DNA of 64,000 nt from an uncultured Bacteroides sp. (GCA_900542985.1 UQPQ01000008.1:1-64000), one strand, 5' to 3'; numbered from the stretch's first letter, positions 43,848 to 53,166 are shown. Program-made: numbers and translations. The notes: generated by a model not told the origin, from the sequence alone.

Positions 43848-45101
43848 ATGTTAAGAATGAAGAAGAGATGTCTTTTTATGGCAGCAGTGCTCGGAGTGTC
43901 TGCTACTGCTTTTGCCCAGAAAAAAGGATTTGACTACAAATTCTATGGTCAGGTACGTACGGATTTGTTTTATAACAGCCGTGCCAATTCTGAAACGGTA
44001 GATGGTTTGTTTTACATGTATCCGCAAGATGAAGTACTGGATCCGGATGGAAATGATTTGAACAGTGCTGCAAATGGTAATTTTTATACTTTATATACTC
44101 GTTTAGGAGTGGATGTAAAGGGACCGATGTGGGGAAAGGTCAAGACTTCGGCTAAAGTAGAAGTCGATTTTCGCGGATCGGGTACTTCTTATTCCATGTT
44201 CCGTCTGCGTCATGTATATTTCAACTTGGACTGGGGAAAATCGGCCTTGCTCGTCGGACAGACCTGGCATCCATTGTACGGAGATGTAGCTCCTGAAATT
44301 CTGAACTTGAATATGGGAGCACCTTATCAGCCGTTTAGCCGTGCTCCTCAAATCCGTTACCGTTATACAGCCAAACACTTTATGCTTACGGCAGCTGCTA
44401 TCTGGCAGTCGCAATATTTGTCTGTCGGACCTTCTACCAATGTGGCTGGAAGCACTGCTACACAGAAAAGCCAGAACTTCTTGAAAAACAGTTGTGTCCC
44501 GGAATTCTATGCCGGTGTTGACTATAAACAGACCGGTCTGTTGTCAGGAGCCGGTGTACACGTGTCTTCCATCGTTCCGCGTGTCAACTCTGTGATAAAC
44601 AGTGAAACTTACAAGGTAAGTGAACGTATTACAGGTGTTTCGGCTGAGGCTCATGTAAAATATACATACGACCAGCTGTTGGTATCGGCTAAGACTGTAT
44701 TGGGATCCAATTTGACACAGACCAGTACGGTAGGAGGATATGGCATTACTTCGATAGACGCTCATAATGGCAAGCAGGAGTATACTCCGCTGCGTACTTC
44801 CTCTACCTGGTTGAATATTGCATATGGGAAGACCTGGCGTCCGGCTTTGTTCTTCGGTTATCTGAAGAATTTGGGTGCGGGAGAAGATGTACAAGGAGTA
44901 TTGGGCACCGGTACAACACTCGACCAGCTTGTTACAGGAAGTGCAGAACTCACTTACAACCGCAATCATTGGAAACTGGGTGCAGAGTATTCGTTGTGTA
45001 GTGCGTGGTATGGAGACGAATTTGATAACCAGGCAAAGGCAATCAGTTCACACTCTATCTTAAATCATCGTCTGGTTGTAACGGCTATTTTCCAGTTCTG
45101 A
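43848..45101 (+). CDS. Porin-like outer membrane protein
   Basis: Starting at 43848 (417 aa), with a signal peptide ending in TAFAQ. A start at 43857 would also begin MKKRCLFMAA. The mature protein shows regular beta strands ending in aromatic residues, a KFYGQVRTDLFYNSR beginning and a terminal IFQF. This is typical of a 16 to 18 strand barrel with a C-terminal Phe. The exact family is not recognised; a general porin or substrate-specific channel is most likely. A -7 box at 43819-43826 sets its transcription, so it is a separate unit from the small barrel gene. Confidence 0.78.
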   Translation: MLRMKKRCLFMAAVLGVSATAFAQKKGFDYKFYGQVRTDLFYNSRANSETVDGLFYMYPQDEVLDPDGNDLNSAANGNFYTLYTRLGVDVKGPMWGKVKTSAKVEVDFRGSGTSYSMFRLRHVYFNLDWGKSALLVGQTWHPLYGDVAPEILNLNMGAPYQPFSRAPQIRYRYTAKHFMLTAAAIWQSQYLSVGPSTNVAGSTATQKSQNFLKNSCVPEFYAGVDYKQTGLLSGAGVHVSSIVPRVNSVINSETYKVSERITGVSAEAHVKYTYDQLLVSAKTVLGSNLTQTSTVGGYGITSIDAHNGKQEYTPLRTSSTWLNIAYGKTWRPALFFGYLKNLGAGEDVQGVLGTGTTLDQLVTGSAELTYNRNHWKLGAEYSLCSAWYGDEFDNQAKAISSHSILNHRLVVTAIFQF

Positions 45102-45135
45102 TAAAATCAATCTCTATTATAAAGTAGATATATAA

Positions 45136-45210
45136 AACGTTCGGCAAGAACAATTACCAATACGGATGCTGATACATCCATCAGGTGATTTCTTGCCGAA
45201 CGTTGTTTTT
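45136..45210. terminator. Terminator between the porin-like and TPR genes
   Basis: AACGTTCGGCAAGAA (45136-45150) pairs with TTCTTGCCGAACGTT (about 45190-45204) over a long loop of about 40 bases and is followed by GTTTTT. It can serve both convergent genes. Confidence 0.75.
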
Positions 45211-45226
45211 ATCTTGCAGGGCAGTC

Positions 45227-46177
45227 TTACCACAAGATACCTTTTCCTGTATCTTCAAAGTTCTTGAAGTGACCGTTTATCTGGTTTTCATTTTCCGGAT
45301 TCAGTTCGATGGCTTTTTTCAGATCGGCCATTGAGCCTTCCTTATCTCCTTTCAGCAGGCGTGCCCGTCCGCGTTCCTGATACAGTTTGGCATTGTCGGG
45401 CATCAGTTCGATAGCTTCTTCATAAGTTTCGATAGCCTGGTCGAAGTTTTTCAGCTCTATCTGCAAAGTTCCTTTCAGAAGATAAGAGTTTTCGTTGAAA
45501 GGGTTCAGTTCTGCTACCTGATTGAAGCATTCGAAAGCCTGTTCTGTATGTCCCAGTGCCGCTTCAATTTCTCCCTTTATCAATAATGCTTTTTCTTCGT
45601 TTGCATCGAGCGATAAAACCTTCTCGATATCCTCCAAAGCATCTTTAGCCTGTCTCATGCTCCAAAGTACTTCTGCACGGAGCAGATAAGCTTCTGTAAA
45701 GGTTTCGTTTTGTGTAATAGCTTTGGTCAGCATTACTATAGCCTGTAAATCGTTGTGGCGGGAGTGTTCTGCTTTTCCAGCCAGATAAAGGGCTGTAGTA
45801 TTTTCGGGAGCAATCTGTATTGCTTTTTCACATGCAGAAGCCATACTGTCGTAATCTTGTTGCATGTGGCATACGTTGGCCAATGAAAGTAAAGCATTTA
45901 CATTTTCCGGTTCTTTTTCGCAAAGCCGGTTCAGTATATTGCGTGCATCCTCTGTGCGGTCTGCCTGTATGTAGGTGGTAGCCAGCAATTGCATGGTTTC
46001 TGTTTCTTCATTCAGTGCAATGGCTTCTTCAAAACATTTAATGGCATAAGGCAGCTGGCGCATGTTGCGGGCGCGGATACCGTCGTATTTCAATATTTCA
46101 AAATTTTTCTTTTTCTGCTTGTCTTCCTGACATTCGTTCGACTTGTTTCCGCCGAACAAAGATGTAAATAAGCCCAT
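45227..46177 (-). CDS. TPR-repeat protein
   Basis: The ATG at 46177 gives 316 aa; a longer frame starts upstream at 46210 but overlaps the -7 box. The N-terminus MGLFTSLFGGNK has no signal peptide. From about residue 30 to 300 the protein is a series of tetratricopeptide repeats of 34 residues with the usual A/G/Y spacing, for example CFEEAIALN, YLAGKAEH, AYEEAIELMP-like helices. Such proteins scaffold complexes; partners are unknown. It is a single gene, transcribed from a promoter that lies within a repeated element. Confidence 0.85.
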   Translation of the reverse strand: MGLFTSLFGGNKSNECQEDKQKKKNFEILKYDGIRARNMRQLPYAIKCFEEAIALNEETETMQLLATTYIQADRTEDARNILNRLCEKEPENVNALLSLANVCHMQQDYDSMASACEKAIQIAPENTTALYLAGKAEHSRHNDLQAIVMLTKAITQNETFTEAYLLRAEVLWSMRQAKDALEDIEKVLSLDANEEKALLIKGEIEAALGHTEQAFECFNQVAELNPFNENSYLLKGTLQIELKNFDQAIETYEEAIELMPDNAKLYQERGRARLLKGDKEGSMADLKKAIELNPENENQINGHFKNFEDTGKGILW

Positions 46178-46207
46178 GATATATTTGGTTTTAATCGTTA
46201 AGTGTTG

Positions 46208-46238
46208 CAAATATAGTTAAAGGTGAGCGCAGTACCAA
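46208..46238 (-). promoter_or_regulatory. Promoter of the TPR gene within a repeated element
   Basis: On the minus strand TTGG, 19 bases and TATATTTG fit the consensus; the element copy (46208-46284) also carries CAAAAGC/GCTTTTG dyad symmetry. Confidence 0.6.
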
Positions 46239-46284
46239 GTCAAAAGCTTGCTTTTGAACGAAGGTAATGCCGAGCCGCATCCTA
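46208..46284. repeat. Dispersed ~75 bp element, third copy
   Basis: Nearly identical over about 50 bases to 17741-17790 and similar to 17650-17730. Shared blocks are AAAGGTGAG, GCAGTACCAAGTCAAAAGC and CTTTTGA, with an ATCCTA-type end. Confidence 0.6.
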
Positions 46285-46424
46285 TATTCTTTAAATATAG
46301 TTAGAAAATGATAACTGACACTGCTGTTTTCTTTGAAAAAGAACGAAAAAGCATTTTTGATGGAAATAAATTTGTAAGTTTGCCCCATCTTAACAGATGA
46401 CAAATTAATTAAACAAATAGAACA

Positions 46425-47135
46425 ATGAGAAAATTAATGTTTACTGTGCTTGGATTGCTGATGGTACATAGTATGCAGGCACAATATTTTTGTACGAAGC
46501 AAGGTACTGAACTTCATTATGTAAGCTACGATGAGGCTGGACAAAGTATTTCGAACGGAACAGTAACTGTAACCAAGGCTGAGGAGAACGGCAATGCGGC
46601 AAAAGCTACTTATTATATGAAACTTGTGGCCAATAAGGCGAAAAATAATACCAGCTATACATTGTACGACTGGAGTTATGACGGACAGAATACCGTTTGC
46701 AAGCAGGATTTGATGTATGGTCCTTATGTTGAAGCCGATCTTGACCCGGAAAAATACGACGAAAAGGCGCATGCTCTTTTCGAGGAGAAACTGAAATTTA
46801 AAGGAGATAACTCATTTGTCATAAAAGATGGAGCTGAGGGAGGAGAATCTATTCCTGAACGTTCTTATTCTTTAATTTCCAATATGCTGAAGAACGAGGT
46901 TACAATCTCGGGAGCTGCTTATATGGGAAAAGATTCCATCGGTACTACTGCCGGAAGATTTGAATGTATCAAGATTTCCTATCTGAAACGGACCAAGATT
47001 CTGGTAAAATCGGAAACCGAACGCATTACCGAATGGTATGCGAAAGGAGTCGGATTGGTGAAATCAGAATCGCATGACATGAAGGGAAAACCCAATGGAA
47101 AGACATTGCTGGTGAAGATTGTCAGAAAAGACTGA
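46425..47135 (+). CDS. TapB-like/DUF3108-type secreted protein
   Basis: This 236 aa protein has a signal peptide ending in MQAQYF (about residue 20). The mature part reads like a single lipocalin-like beta domain with GTELHYVSYDEAGQS and, near the end, ITEWYAKGVGLVKSESHDMKGK, a pattern I recall from TapB and DUF3108 proteins. The function is unknown. A candidate -7 box TAAGTTTG lies at 46375-46382. It may share a transcript with the following small frame and the mannosidase. Confidence 0.7.
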   Translation: MRKLMFTVLGLLMVHSMQAQYFCTKQGTELHYVSYDEAGQSISNGTVTVTKAEENGNAAKATYYMKLVANKAKNNTSYTLYDWSYDGQNTVCKQDLMYGPYVEADLDPEKYDEKAHALFEEKLKFKGDNSFVIKDGAEGGESIPERSYSLISNMLKNEVTISGAAYMGKDSIGTTAGRFECIKISYLKRTKILVKSETERITEWYAKGVGLVKSESHDMKGKPNGKTLLVKIVRKD

Positions 47136-47140
47136 TGTAA

Positions 47141-47290
47141 GTGCTCGTAGGCATTGGTTTGCATCGGCAAATGCATAGTAGAAAGGAGATGGAAGACGAA
47201 TTGATACCGCTTTTCATCCCCTTTCCTTTTGAGGTATATGGCCTATTGGCCAGTCTGCCTGTAGAAGATAAGATTGTAAAATTGAAGTGA
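47141..47290 (+). CDS. Possible small protein of 49 aa upstream of the mannosidase
   Basis: A frame from GTG 47141 (or ATG 47171) runs to TGA 47288-47290 and overlaps the mannosidase ATG in TGATG, the layout of coupled translation. A TAA lies directly before the GTG. The product is MHSRKEMEDELIPLFIPFP...EDKIVKLK from the ATG, a short amphipathic peptide with no signal peptide. It may be a true small protein, a leader peptide or chance. No family recognised. Confidence 0.3.
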   Translation: MLVGIGLHRQMHSRKEMEDELIPLFIPFPFEVYGLLASLPVEDKIVKLK

Positions 47291-49905
47291 TGAAAAATAA
47301 TTCTATGAAAAACTTTTCGCAAATATTACGCTATACAGCATTGACAACCTTTTCTTTAGGATGTGGAACCTGGCTTTCGGCAGCCCCTTTACGGATGGAG
47401 CTGAATGAAGGATGGCAATTTCGTCAGGCCAGACTGTCTAACTGGTATCCGGCTGCAGTGCCTGGAGTCGTGCATACCGACTTGATGAATAACGGAATAA
47501 TAGAAGACCCTTACTACCGTTTGAATGAACGGGGAGTACAGTGGATTGATAAAGAAGACTGGGTATATGAGTCGTCTTTTTCACTTTCCAATGAATTTAT
47601 GAACAGACAGAATATTGATTTGCTTTTTAAGGGATTGGATACGTATGCCGATGTGTATCTGAATGATTCTTTGATTCTAAAGGCCGACAATATGTTTCGG
47701 GAATGGAGAGTGGAAGTCAAGTCGCTGGTCAAGTCATCTGGAAATATCCTGCGTATTTATTTTCATTCTCCTCTGAAAGTGGATATCCCAAAATGGGATG
47801 CATTGCCATATCATTATTCTGCAGGAAACGACCAGTCGGAGAATGGAGGTGTATTTAATAAGAAAGTAAGTGTATTTGCCCGGAAGGCCGGTTATCATTA
47901 TGGATGGGATTGGGGACCTCGTCTGGTGACTTCGGGAATCTGGCGTCCGGTGTATGTGGAGGCATGGAACGATGCACGTATCAGCAATGTGTTCATCCGT
48001 CAGCATGAAGTCAATGAAAAGAAGGCTGTACTGACCGGACAGGTTGAGGTGGTGGCCGACAAGGAGATGACCGATGCTTCTGTGGTACTGACCGATACCG
48101 ATAACGGAAAGGTGCTGGCACGTGTAAAGACTTCCTTGAAGCAGGGAGTAAATAAAGTGGAATTGCCTTTTGTCATGAAAAATCCTGAACTGTGGTGGAG
48201 CAACGGGTTGGGCAATCCACATCTGTATACGTTTGAAACAACGCTTGTTGTGGGTAAACAGACTGCCGATGCACATCAGGATAGGGTAGGGGTTCGTTCG
48301 TTGAAGGTGATACGAAAACCCGATGCGCATGGAACTTCGTTTTTCTTCGAACTCAACGGACGTCCTGTTTTTATGAAAGGAGCAAACTATATACCACAAG
48401 ATAATTTCCTTCCGAGGGTAACGGAAGAGAGTTACCGGAAAACCATTCAGGATGCAGCAGATGTACATATGAATATGCTTCGTGTGTGGGGAGGGGGAAT
48501 TTATGAAAACGATATTTTCTACGACCTTTGCGATGAATACGGTATCCTGGTATGGCAGGACTTTATGTTTGCATGTAGTCTCTATCCGGCAGAAGGCGAA
48601 TGGCTGGAGAATGTACGTCGGGAAGCAATCGATAATGTACGCCGTTTGCGTAATCATCCTTGTATTGCCATCTGGTGTGGAAACAACGAGTGCAATGAAG
48701 CCTGGTACGGATGGGGCTGGGCAAAAAAATACAACGAACAGAATCCGGAATATGCCCGGCTGATTAAGGCGCAGATGGATAAACAGTATCTGGAAACATT
48801 GCCTTTGGTGGTAAGCGAAGAAGATCCCGACCGTTTTTATCTGCCGTCTTCACCTTTCGGACTCGAAGGACAGGTAAATGACGACTGTAACGGGGACCGC
48901 CATTATTGGAGAGTATGGGGTGGAAGGGAACCAATTTCGCAGTATAATAAGGAAAGAAGCCGTTTTTTCAGCGAGTATGGCTTTCAGTCGTTCCCCGATT
49001 TTGAAACGGTGAGACGCTATACGTCGGGTTCCGAAGACTGGAATATTACCTCCGAAGTGATGATGGCCCATCAGCGTGGGGGAGAGCATGCCAACAAGTT
49101 GATAGAAACTTATATGCTTGCAGAACATCGCGAACCTAAAGATTTCCGCTCGTTCCTTTATCTCACTCAGGTCTTGCAGGGCGATGCCATTAAGATAGCC
49201 ATGGAAGCACATCGCAGGGATATGCCGTATTGTATGGGTTCTTTATTCTGGCAGCATAACGATTGCTGGCCGGTGGCATCGTGGTCGAGCCGGGATTATT
49301 ACGGCCGGTGGAAAGCACAGCATTATTTTGCACGGAAGGCTTATTCCGATATACTTTTGTCTCCTCTTGTAGAAGAGGGCAATCTGCGTGTATATGCAGT
49401 GTCCGACCGCCGGGAGCCTTTGCAGACGGTGTTATCGGTAGAGGTTTGGAAATTGGAAGGTGGAAAAGTCAGTGCATTGGAAAAGCAGATTCAAATAAAT
49501 CCGAATGCGTCTTCTTGTGTATTCGAAGAGCAGTTGGACAGACTGTTGGATGGTGCTTCTCCTCAGGATGTGGTGGTACATGTATATCTGAAAGAAGACG
49601 ACAGGAAATGTTATGCCAACAATTGTTTTCTGGCTGCACAGAAGGAGATGGCTTATGCTCCGGCAACTATCCGGAAGGATATCCGTCCGGTAGAAGGAGG
49701 CTTTGAAGTGACCTTGCAGAGCAACCGCTTTGCCCGTGCGGTATATTTGTGCAGTGATAATTTTGAAACTACTTTTTCCGATAATTATATCGATTTGCTT
49801 CCCGGGGAACCGGTTACTCTGATGGTTCGTACTGCTTTGTCGCAGGAGGATTTTGAAAAGAGTTTGTCTGTTTATGATTTATATGAGGCTTGTCGGAAGA
49901 ATTGA
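47290..49905 (+). CDS. Beta-mannosidase (GH2 family), secreted
   Basis: About 871 aa with a signal peptide (about 10-32). A GTG three bases upstream and an ATG at 47305 are other starts. The N-terminal sugar-binding sandwich domain has MELNEGWQFRQARLSNWYPAAVPG and WVYES, typical of beta-mannosidases. The TIM-barrel part carries the acid/base Glu in CGNNECNEAWYGWG near residue 465 and the nucleophile Glu in FFSEYGFQSFP near 562. It cuts terminal beta-mannose from mannooligosaccharides or N-glycans and probably acts in the periplasm. Confidence 0.93.
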   Translation: MKNNSMKNFSQILRYTALTTFSLGCGTWLSAAPLRMELNEGWQFRQARLSNWYPAAVPGVVHTDLMNNGIIEDPYYRLNERGVQWIDKEDWVYESSFSLSNEFMNRQNIDLLFKGLDTYADVYLNDSLILKADNMFREWRVEVKSLVKSSGNILRIYFHSPLKVDIPKWDALPYHYSAGNDQSENGGVFNKKVSVFARKAGYHYGWDWGPRLVTSGIWRPVYVEAWNDARISNVFIRQHEVNEKKAVLTGQVEVVADKEMTDASVVLTDTDNGKVLARVKTSLKQGVNKVELPFVMKNPELWWSNGLGNPHLYTFETTLVVGKQTADAHQDRVGVRSLKVIRKPDAHGTSFFFELNGRPVFMKGANYIPQDNFLPRVTEESYRKTIQDAADVHMNMLRVWGGGIYENDIFYDLCDEYGILVWQDFMFACSLYPAEGEWLENVRREAIDNVRRLRNHPCIAIWCGNNECNEAWYGWGWAKKYNEQNPEYARLIKAQMDKQYLETLPLVVSEEDPDRFYLPSSPFGLEGQVNDDCNGDRHYWRVWGGREPISQYNKERSRFFSEYGFQSFPDFETVRRYTSGSEDWNITSEVMMAHQRGGEHANKLIETYMLAEHREPKDFRSFLYLTQVLQGDAIKIAMEAHRRDMPYCMGSLFWQHNDCWPVASWSSRDYYGRWKAQHYFARKAYSDILLSPLVEEGNLRVYAVSDRREPLQTVLSVEVWKLEGGKVSALEKQIQINPNASSCVFEEQLDRLLDGASPQDVVVHVYLKEDDRKCYANNCFLAAQKEMAYAPATIRKDIRPVEGGFEVTLQSNRFARAVYLCSDNFETTFSDNYIDLLPGEPVTLMVRTALSQEDFEKSLSVYDLYEACRKN

Positions 49906-49930
49906 GAAAAGATCTTGTTTCGTAACCGTC

Positions 49931-50035
49931 TGGTGATGGACGTTGCGTGCATTCAGCGACGTCGGCTCTATGGACAGCGTCGTTGATTTCATAGCCGACG
50001 CCGCCGGTTGTACGGACGGCGACGTCGGATACAGC
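49931..50035. repeat. 21 bp tandem array of five diverged units
   Basis: Units start at 49931, 49952, 49973, 49994 and 50015. GACGTCGG or its variants stand at the same offset in most units, and a TTGAT/TTGTA or GCTCTA-like tail follows. The consensus shares GCCGACGT..GTCGG with 30794-30877. It is GC-rich and lies between convergent genes. One frame through it (49970-50110) is open, giving heptad-like peptides. Confidence 0.6.
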
Positions 50036-50049
50036 ATGAAACTGCTGTC

Positions 50050-50099
50050 ATACAACAATGGCGACATAATCAGTGCAGATTGTGTCGCCATCGTTGTAT
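50050..50099. terminator. Hairpin between mannosidase and acyl-CoA ligase genes
   Basis: ATACAACAATGGCGACA pairs with TGTCGCCATCGTTGTAT, 17 bp with one mismatch, loop 16 bases. The T tail is weak, so it may act as a terminator or as a mark of mRNA ends. Confidence 0.6.
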
Positions 50100-50106
50100 T
50101 TATGTC

Positions 50107-51759
50107 TTAAATAATTTCGATACCTTGCTGCTTGCAGAGTTCCAGACCGATGTCCTTTAATTTGAATTTCTGTATTTTACCACTTCCTGTCATCGGAAAC
50201 TCCTTCACAAAGAAGATGTATTTCGGAATCTTGTAGCGGGCAATTTTTCCCTGACAGAAGTCGCGTACGTCAAACTCATTCATGTTGTAGCCTTCGTGCA
50301 GAATGATGAAAGCTCCTACTGCTTCTCCGTATTTCTTCGACGGAATACCGGCTACCTGCACATCCTTGATACCGGGCATCTGATAAAGGAATTCTTCTAT
50401 TTCTCTGGGGTAGATATTTTCTCCTCCCCGGATAATCATGTCCTTGATGCGTCCGGTGATGCGGTAGTTTCCGTTTTCATCTTTTACACCCAGGTCTCCC
50501 GAATGCAGGAAACCGTTTTTATCGATGACTTCTGCCGTAGCCTGCGGATTCTTGTAATATCCTTTCATGGTATTGTATCCGCGGTTGCACATTTCACCTT
50601 GTACACCTACCGGACATTCTTCGCCGGTTTCCGGATCGATTACCCGTACTTCTGTAAACTCAAAGTCGTGTCCTACGGTATTGAATCTTACTTCCTGCGG
50701 GTCGTCTATACGGCTGTGAGTCATACCGGGTGAGGCTTCAGTGAGACCGTATACACTGGTGACGCGCATAAACATTTTTTCTTCTACCTGCTTCATCAGT
50801 TCTACCGGACAGAGTGAGCCGGCCATGATACCGGTACGCAGACTGGAGAGGTCGAACATATCGAACATCGGATGATGCAGTTCGGCAATGAACATGGTCG
50901 GAACCCCGTAGAGTGCAGTACATCGCTCCTTGTGTATGGAGGCCAGTACCAGCAGCGGGTCAAAGCGCTCTACCATGACTTGTGTACATCCGTGGGTCAG
51001 ACAGTTCATGGTAGCCAGAACCACGCCGAAGCAGTGGAAAAGAGGAACGCAGACACACAGTTTATCGTCTGATGTAAACTTCATGTGTTCGCCTGTCAGG
51101 AAACCATTGTTGGCTATGTTGTAATGGGTAAGCATGACACCTTTTGGAAAACCGGTTGTTCCCGAAGTGTATTGCATGTTCACCGTATCGTGGCAGTTGA
51201 CTTTCTTTTTGGCTTCTGCCAGAACCTCATCGTCTATGTTGTTGCCTAACAGCAGGATTTCCGATGTATTATACATTCCCCGGTATTTTTCCTGTCCGAT
51301 GTAAATGACGTTTCTCATGCAGGGAAACCGTTTGCTTTTCATGTGTCCTCGCTCGAATGTTTTCAGTTCGGGCAGCATGGCATAGGTCATCTCTACAAAG
51401 TTGCTGTCTTTTTCTCCGTTGACAATACAGAGGGTATGCATATCCGAATTCTCGCAGAGATATTCCAGTTCGGCCTGCTTGTAGTTGGTATTGACCGTAA
51501 CAGCTACAGCACCGATTTTTGCGCATGCATAAAGAAAGGTAAGCCAGTCGGGTACATTTCCTGCCCAGATACCTACATGTGTACCGTGGGTGATACCGAT
51601 GGCAAGCAATCCCTTGGCCATGTTGTCTACCCGCTGATTGAATGTTTTCCAGGTAAAACGCAGGTTACGGTCGGAGTATACAATATATTCTTTGTCGGGA
51701 GTGTGACTTGCCCAATGCTCCAGCCAGTCTCCCAGTGTCTTTTCCGATAACTGTTTCAT
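50107..51759 (-). CDS. AMP-binding acyl-CoA synthetase
   Basis: This 550 aa ANL-superfamily enzyme activates a carboxylic acid, probably a fatty acid, to an acyl-AMP and then acyl-CoA. The P-loop-like motif is [11 protein letters not shown] near 195-205. The AMP-binding and hinge motifs YGLTEASPG and [31 protein letters not shown] are present at about 330 and 430. The C-terminal Lys motif is [10 protein letters not shown] near residue 530. It is 15 bases downstream of the HTH-cupin gene and shares its transcript. The natural substrate is unknown. Confidence 0.9.
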   Translation of the reverse strand: MKQLSEKTLGDWLEHWASHTPDKEYIVYSDRNLRFTWKTFNQRVDNMAKGLLAIGITHGTHVGIWAGNVPDWLTFLYACAKIGAVAVTVNTNYKQAELEYLCENSDMHTLCIVNGEKDSNFVEMTYAMLPELKTFERGHMKSKRFPCMRNVIYIGQEKYRGMYNTSEILLLGNNIDDEVLAEAKKKVNCHDTVNMQYTSGTTGFPKGVMLTHYNIANNGFLTGEHMKFTSDDKLCVCVPLFHCFGVVLATMNCLTHGCTQVMVERFDPLLVLASIHKERCTALYGVPTMFIAELHHPMFDMFDLSSLRTGIMAGSLCPVELMKQVEEKMFMRVTSVYGLTEASPGMTHSRIDDPQEVRFNTVGHDFEFTEVRVIDPETGEECPVGVQGEMCNRGYNTMKGYYKNPQATAEVIDKNGFLHSGDLGVKDENGNYRITGRIKDMIIRGGENIYPREIEEFLYQMPGIKDVQVAGIPSKKYGEAVGAFIILHEGYNMNEFDVRDFCQGKIARYKIPKYIFFVKEFPMTGSGKIQKFKLKDIGLELCKQQGIEII

Positions 51760-51774
51760 GGTATTGCCGGTTTT

Positions 51775-52353
51775 TTAGATAGGAGTATAAATTACTGCCA
51801 GGATTTTTGCTTCCTGTCCTTCGAAAGCATGTACATGATGCGGCACAATCGAGTCGTAATAAATGGTATCTCCTTCTTCCAGAAGATAGGTAAACTTTCC
51901 GTAATTGATTTCGACCATTCCTTGTAAAACCATGATAAACTCTTCGCCTTCGTGTGCCGACAGACTGAACTGAGCTGTTTCATTGGCTTCTATGTCGATG
52001 ATGAAAGGCTCCATGTGGCGGTCTGTCTTGTTGCGCGACAAAGAATGATAGCGCATATGCAGGCGGGAATCTGTGGCATTATTCGAAAAACTGATGGTAT
52101 CATCTGCGTCACCTTTGCGGCAGATAATTGCTCCGGCTTCTTCCGGTTGGTCGTCCAGGAAGGTTCCCAGCCGTACTCCCAATGCTCTGGCTATTTTGAT
52201 GAGGGGAGCCAAAGAAGGGATATCGATATTTTCTTCTATACGTGCAATCTGTTCGATTGAGAGTCCGGTACGGTCAGCAAGTTCTTCTCTGCTGATTTCT
52301 TTTATTGTTCGTAGCGATTGAATCTTTTCGCCTATTTTATTTGTGCGATCCAT
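51775..52353 (-). CDS. HTH-cupin transcriptional regulator
   Basis: This 192 aa regulator has an XRE-type helix-turn-helix (about 10-65: SREELADRTGLSIEQIARIEENIDIPSLAPLIKIARAL) and a C-terminal cupin domain (about 110-190, with HEGEEFIMVLQGMVEINYG and PHHVHAFEG). These proteins usually sense a small ligand and control adjacent genes. The tight spacing to the acyl-CoA ligase suggests control of it. A candidate -7 box TATATTTG is found on the minus strand at 52380-52387. Confidence 0.85.
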   Translation of the reverse strand: MDRTNKIGEKIQSLRTIKEISREELADRTGLSIEQIARIEENIDIPSLAPLIKIARALGVRLGTFLDDQPEEAGAIICRKGDADDTISFSNNATDSRLHMRYHSLSRNKTDRHMEPFIIDIEANETAQFSLSAHEGEEFIMVLQGMVEINYGKFTYLLEEGDTIYYDSIVPHHVHAFEGQEAKILAVIYTPI

Positions 52354-52458
52354 AGTAGATAATTAGTTTTTACAAATTGCAAATATATAAATAATGTGTA
52401 ACCTTTTGGTCTTTATAAGTAGATTTCATCTTTTGGATGTATGATTTGCTGCATGTTG

Positions 52459-53022
52459 TTATTCTCCACTCCTGAGTCGGCTGAGTGTGGGCAACGTAAT
52501 GCCAAGGTAAGAAGCGATGAATCCTAAGTTCACCCGCTGACACACTTCGGGAAACTGTTTCTTGAACTCTTCATACCGCTCTTTAGCCGGCAGCGTAAGC
52601 CGTTCCTTGTGGCTGCGGTGCAGACGGCGATATTCGTTCTGATGGATGATTCTGCCCCAGTTGCATAATTCAAGATTGGTTTCGAACAGATGACGCAGGT
52701 CGGTCAATGAAATGCGATAGGCTTCCACTTCTTCCAGTGCTTCTACATATTCCTCGCTTTTCTTCTGATAGTACAGTTCGTCCATACTGAATACAATGCT
52801 TCCTTCCCAGGCAAAGGAGGTTGTAATTTCTTCTCCGTCTACCAGCCAGAAAGAGCGTGTCATTCCTTTTTCTATGAAATAGGCATATTTGCAGAACATA
52901 TCGGCTTTAATCATCTGATACCTTTTGGGAAACCGGCATGGGGTAACATAAGCCTTCAGTTCTTCAATGGTAGCATCTGAGAGAGGATATAGCGACTGTA
53001 TTTTATGGAGTATGTTTTTCAT
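52459..53022 (-). CDS. Crp/Fnr family transcriptional regulator
   Basis: The ATG at 53022 gives 187 aa; upstream bases in the same frame encode an unlikely hydrophobic stretch and overlap the promoter. A cyclic-nucleotide-binding-like beta roll spans about 20-120, though key cAMP residues are not seen. The C-terminal HTH lies in VNLGFIASYLGITLPTLSRLRS near 160-185. Small Crp-like regulators of this type are common in Bacteroidetes; ligand unknown. It is divergent from the EamA transporter gene, a possible target. Confidence 0.82.
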   Translation of the reverse strand: MKNILHKIQSLYPLSDATIEELKAYVTPCRFPKRYQMIKADMFCKYAYFIEKGMTRSFWLVDGEEITTSFAWEGSIVFSMDELYYQKKSEEYVEALEEVEAYRISLTDLRHLFETNLELCNWGRIIHQNEYRRLHRSHKERLTLPAKERYEEFKKQFPEVCQRVNLGFIASYLGITLPTLSRLRSGE

Positions 53023-53043
53023 TTGTCTTTTACTTTGTACCGA

Positions 53044-53074
53044 CAAAAATATGGAAAATATTATACTCTTCAAA
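53044..53074 (-). promoter_or_regulatory. Promoter of the Crp-type regulator
   Basis: On the minus strand TTTG, 19 bases, TATTTTTG match the consensus; the -7 box is 22 bases from the ATG and decides the start. Confidence 0.7.
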
Positions 53075-53132
53075 ACCGGAAGGAATATAGAATATGAAGC
53101 GGGATATTGAAGGGGTGCGTGTAAATAAATTG

Positions 53133-53140
53133 TATCTTTG
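53133..53140 (+). promoter_or_regulatory. -7 box of the EamA gene
   Basis: TATCTTTG fits TAnnTTTG and lies 26 bases before the ATG at 53167; the -33 TTG is 23 bases away, longer than usual. Confidence 0.5.
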
Positions 53141-53166
53141 CACCCTCGTAAAAAGAAACTAAAAGA

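Noticed and set aside
49970-50110. ATG-start frame of 46 codons through the 21 bp array
   Set aside because: It overlaps the stop of the convergent ligase gene and the hairpin, and the 21-base period alone keeps such frames open; kept only as an observation in the array finding.
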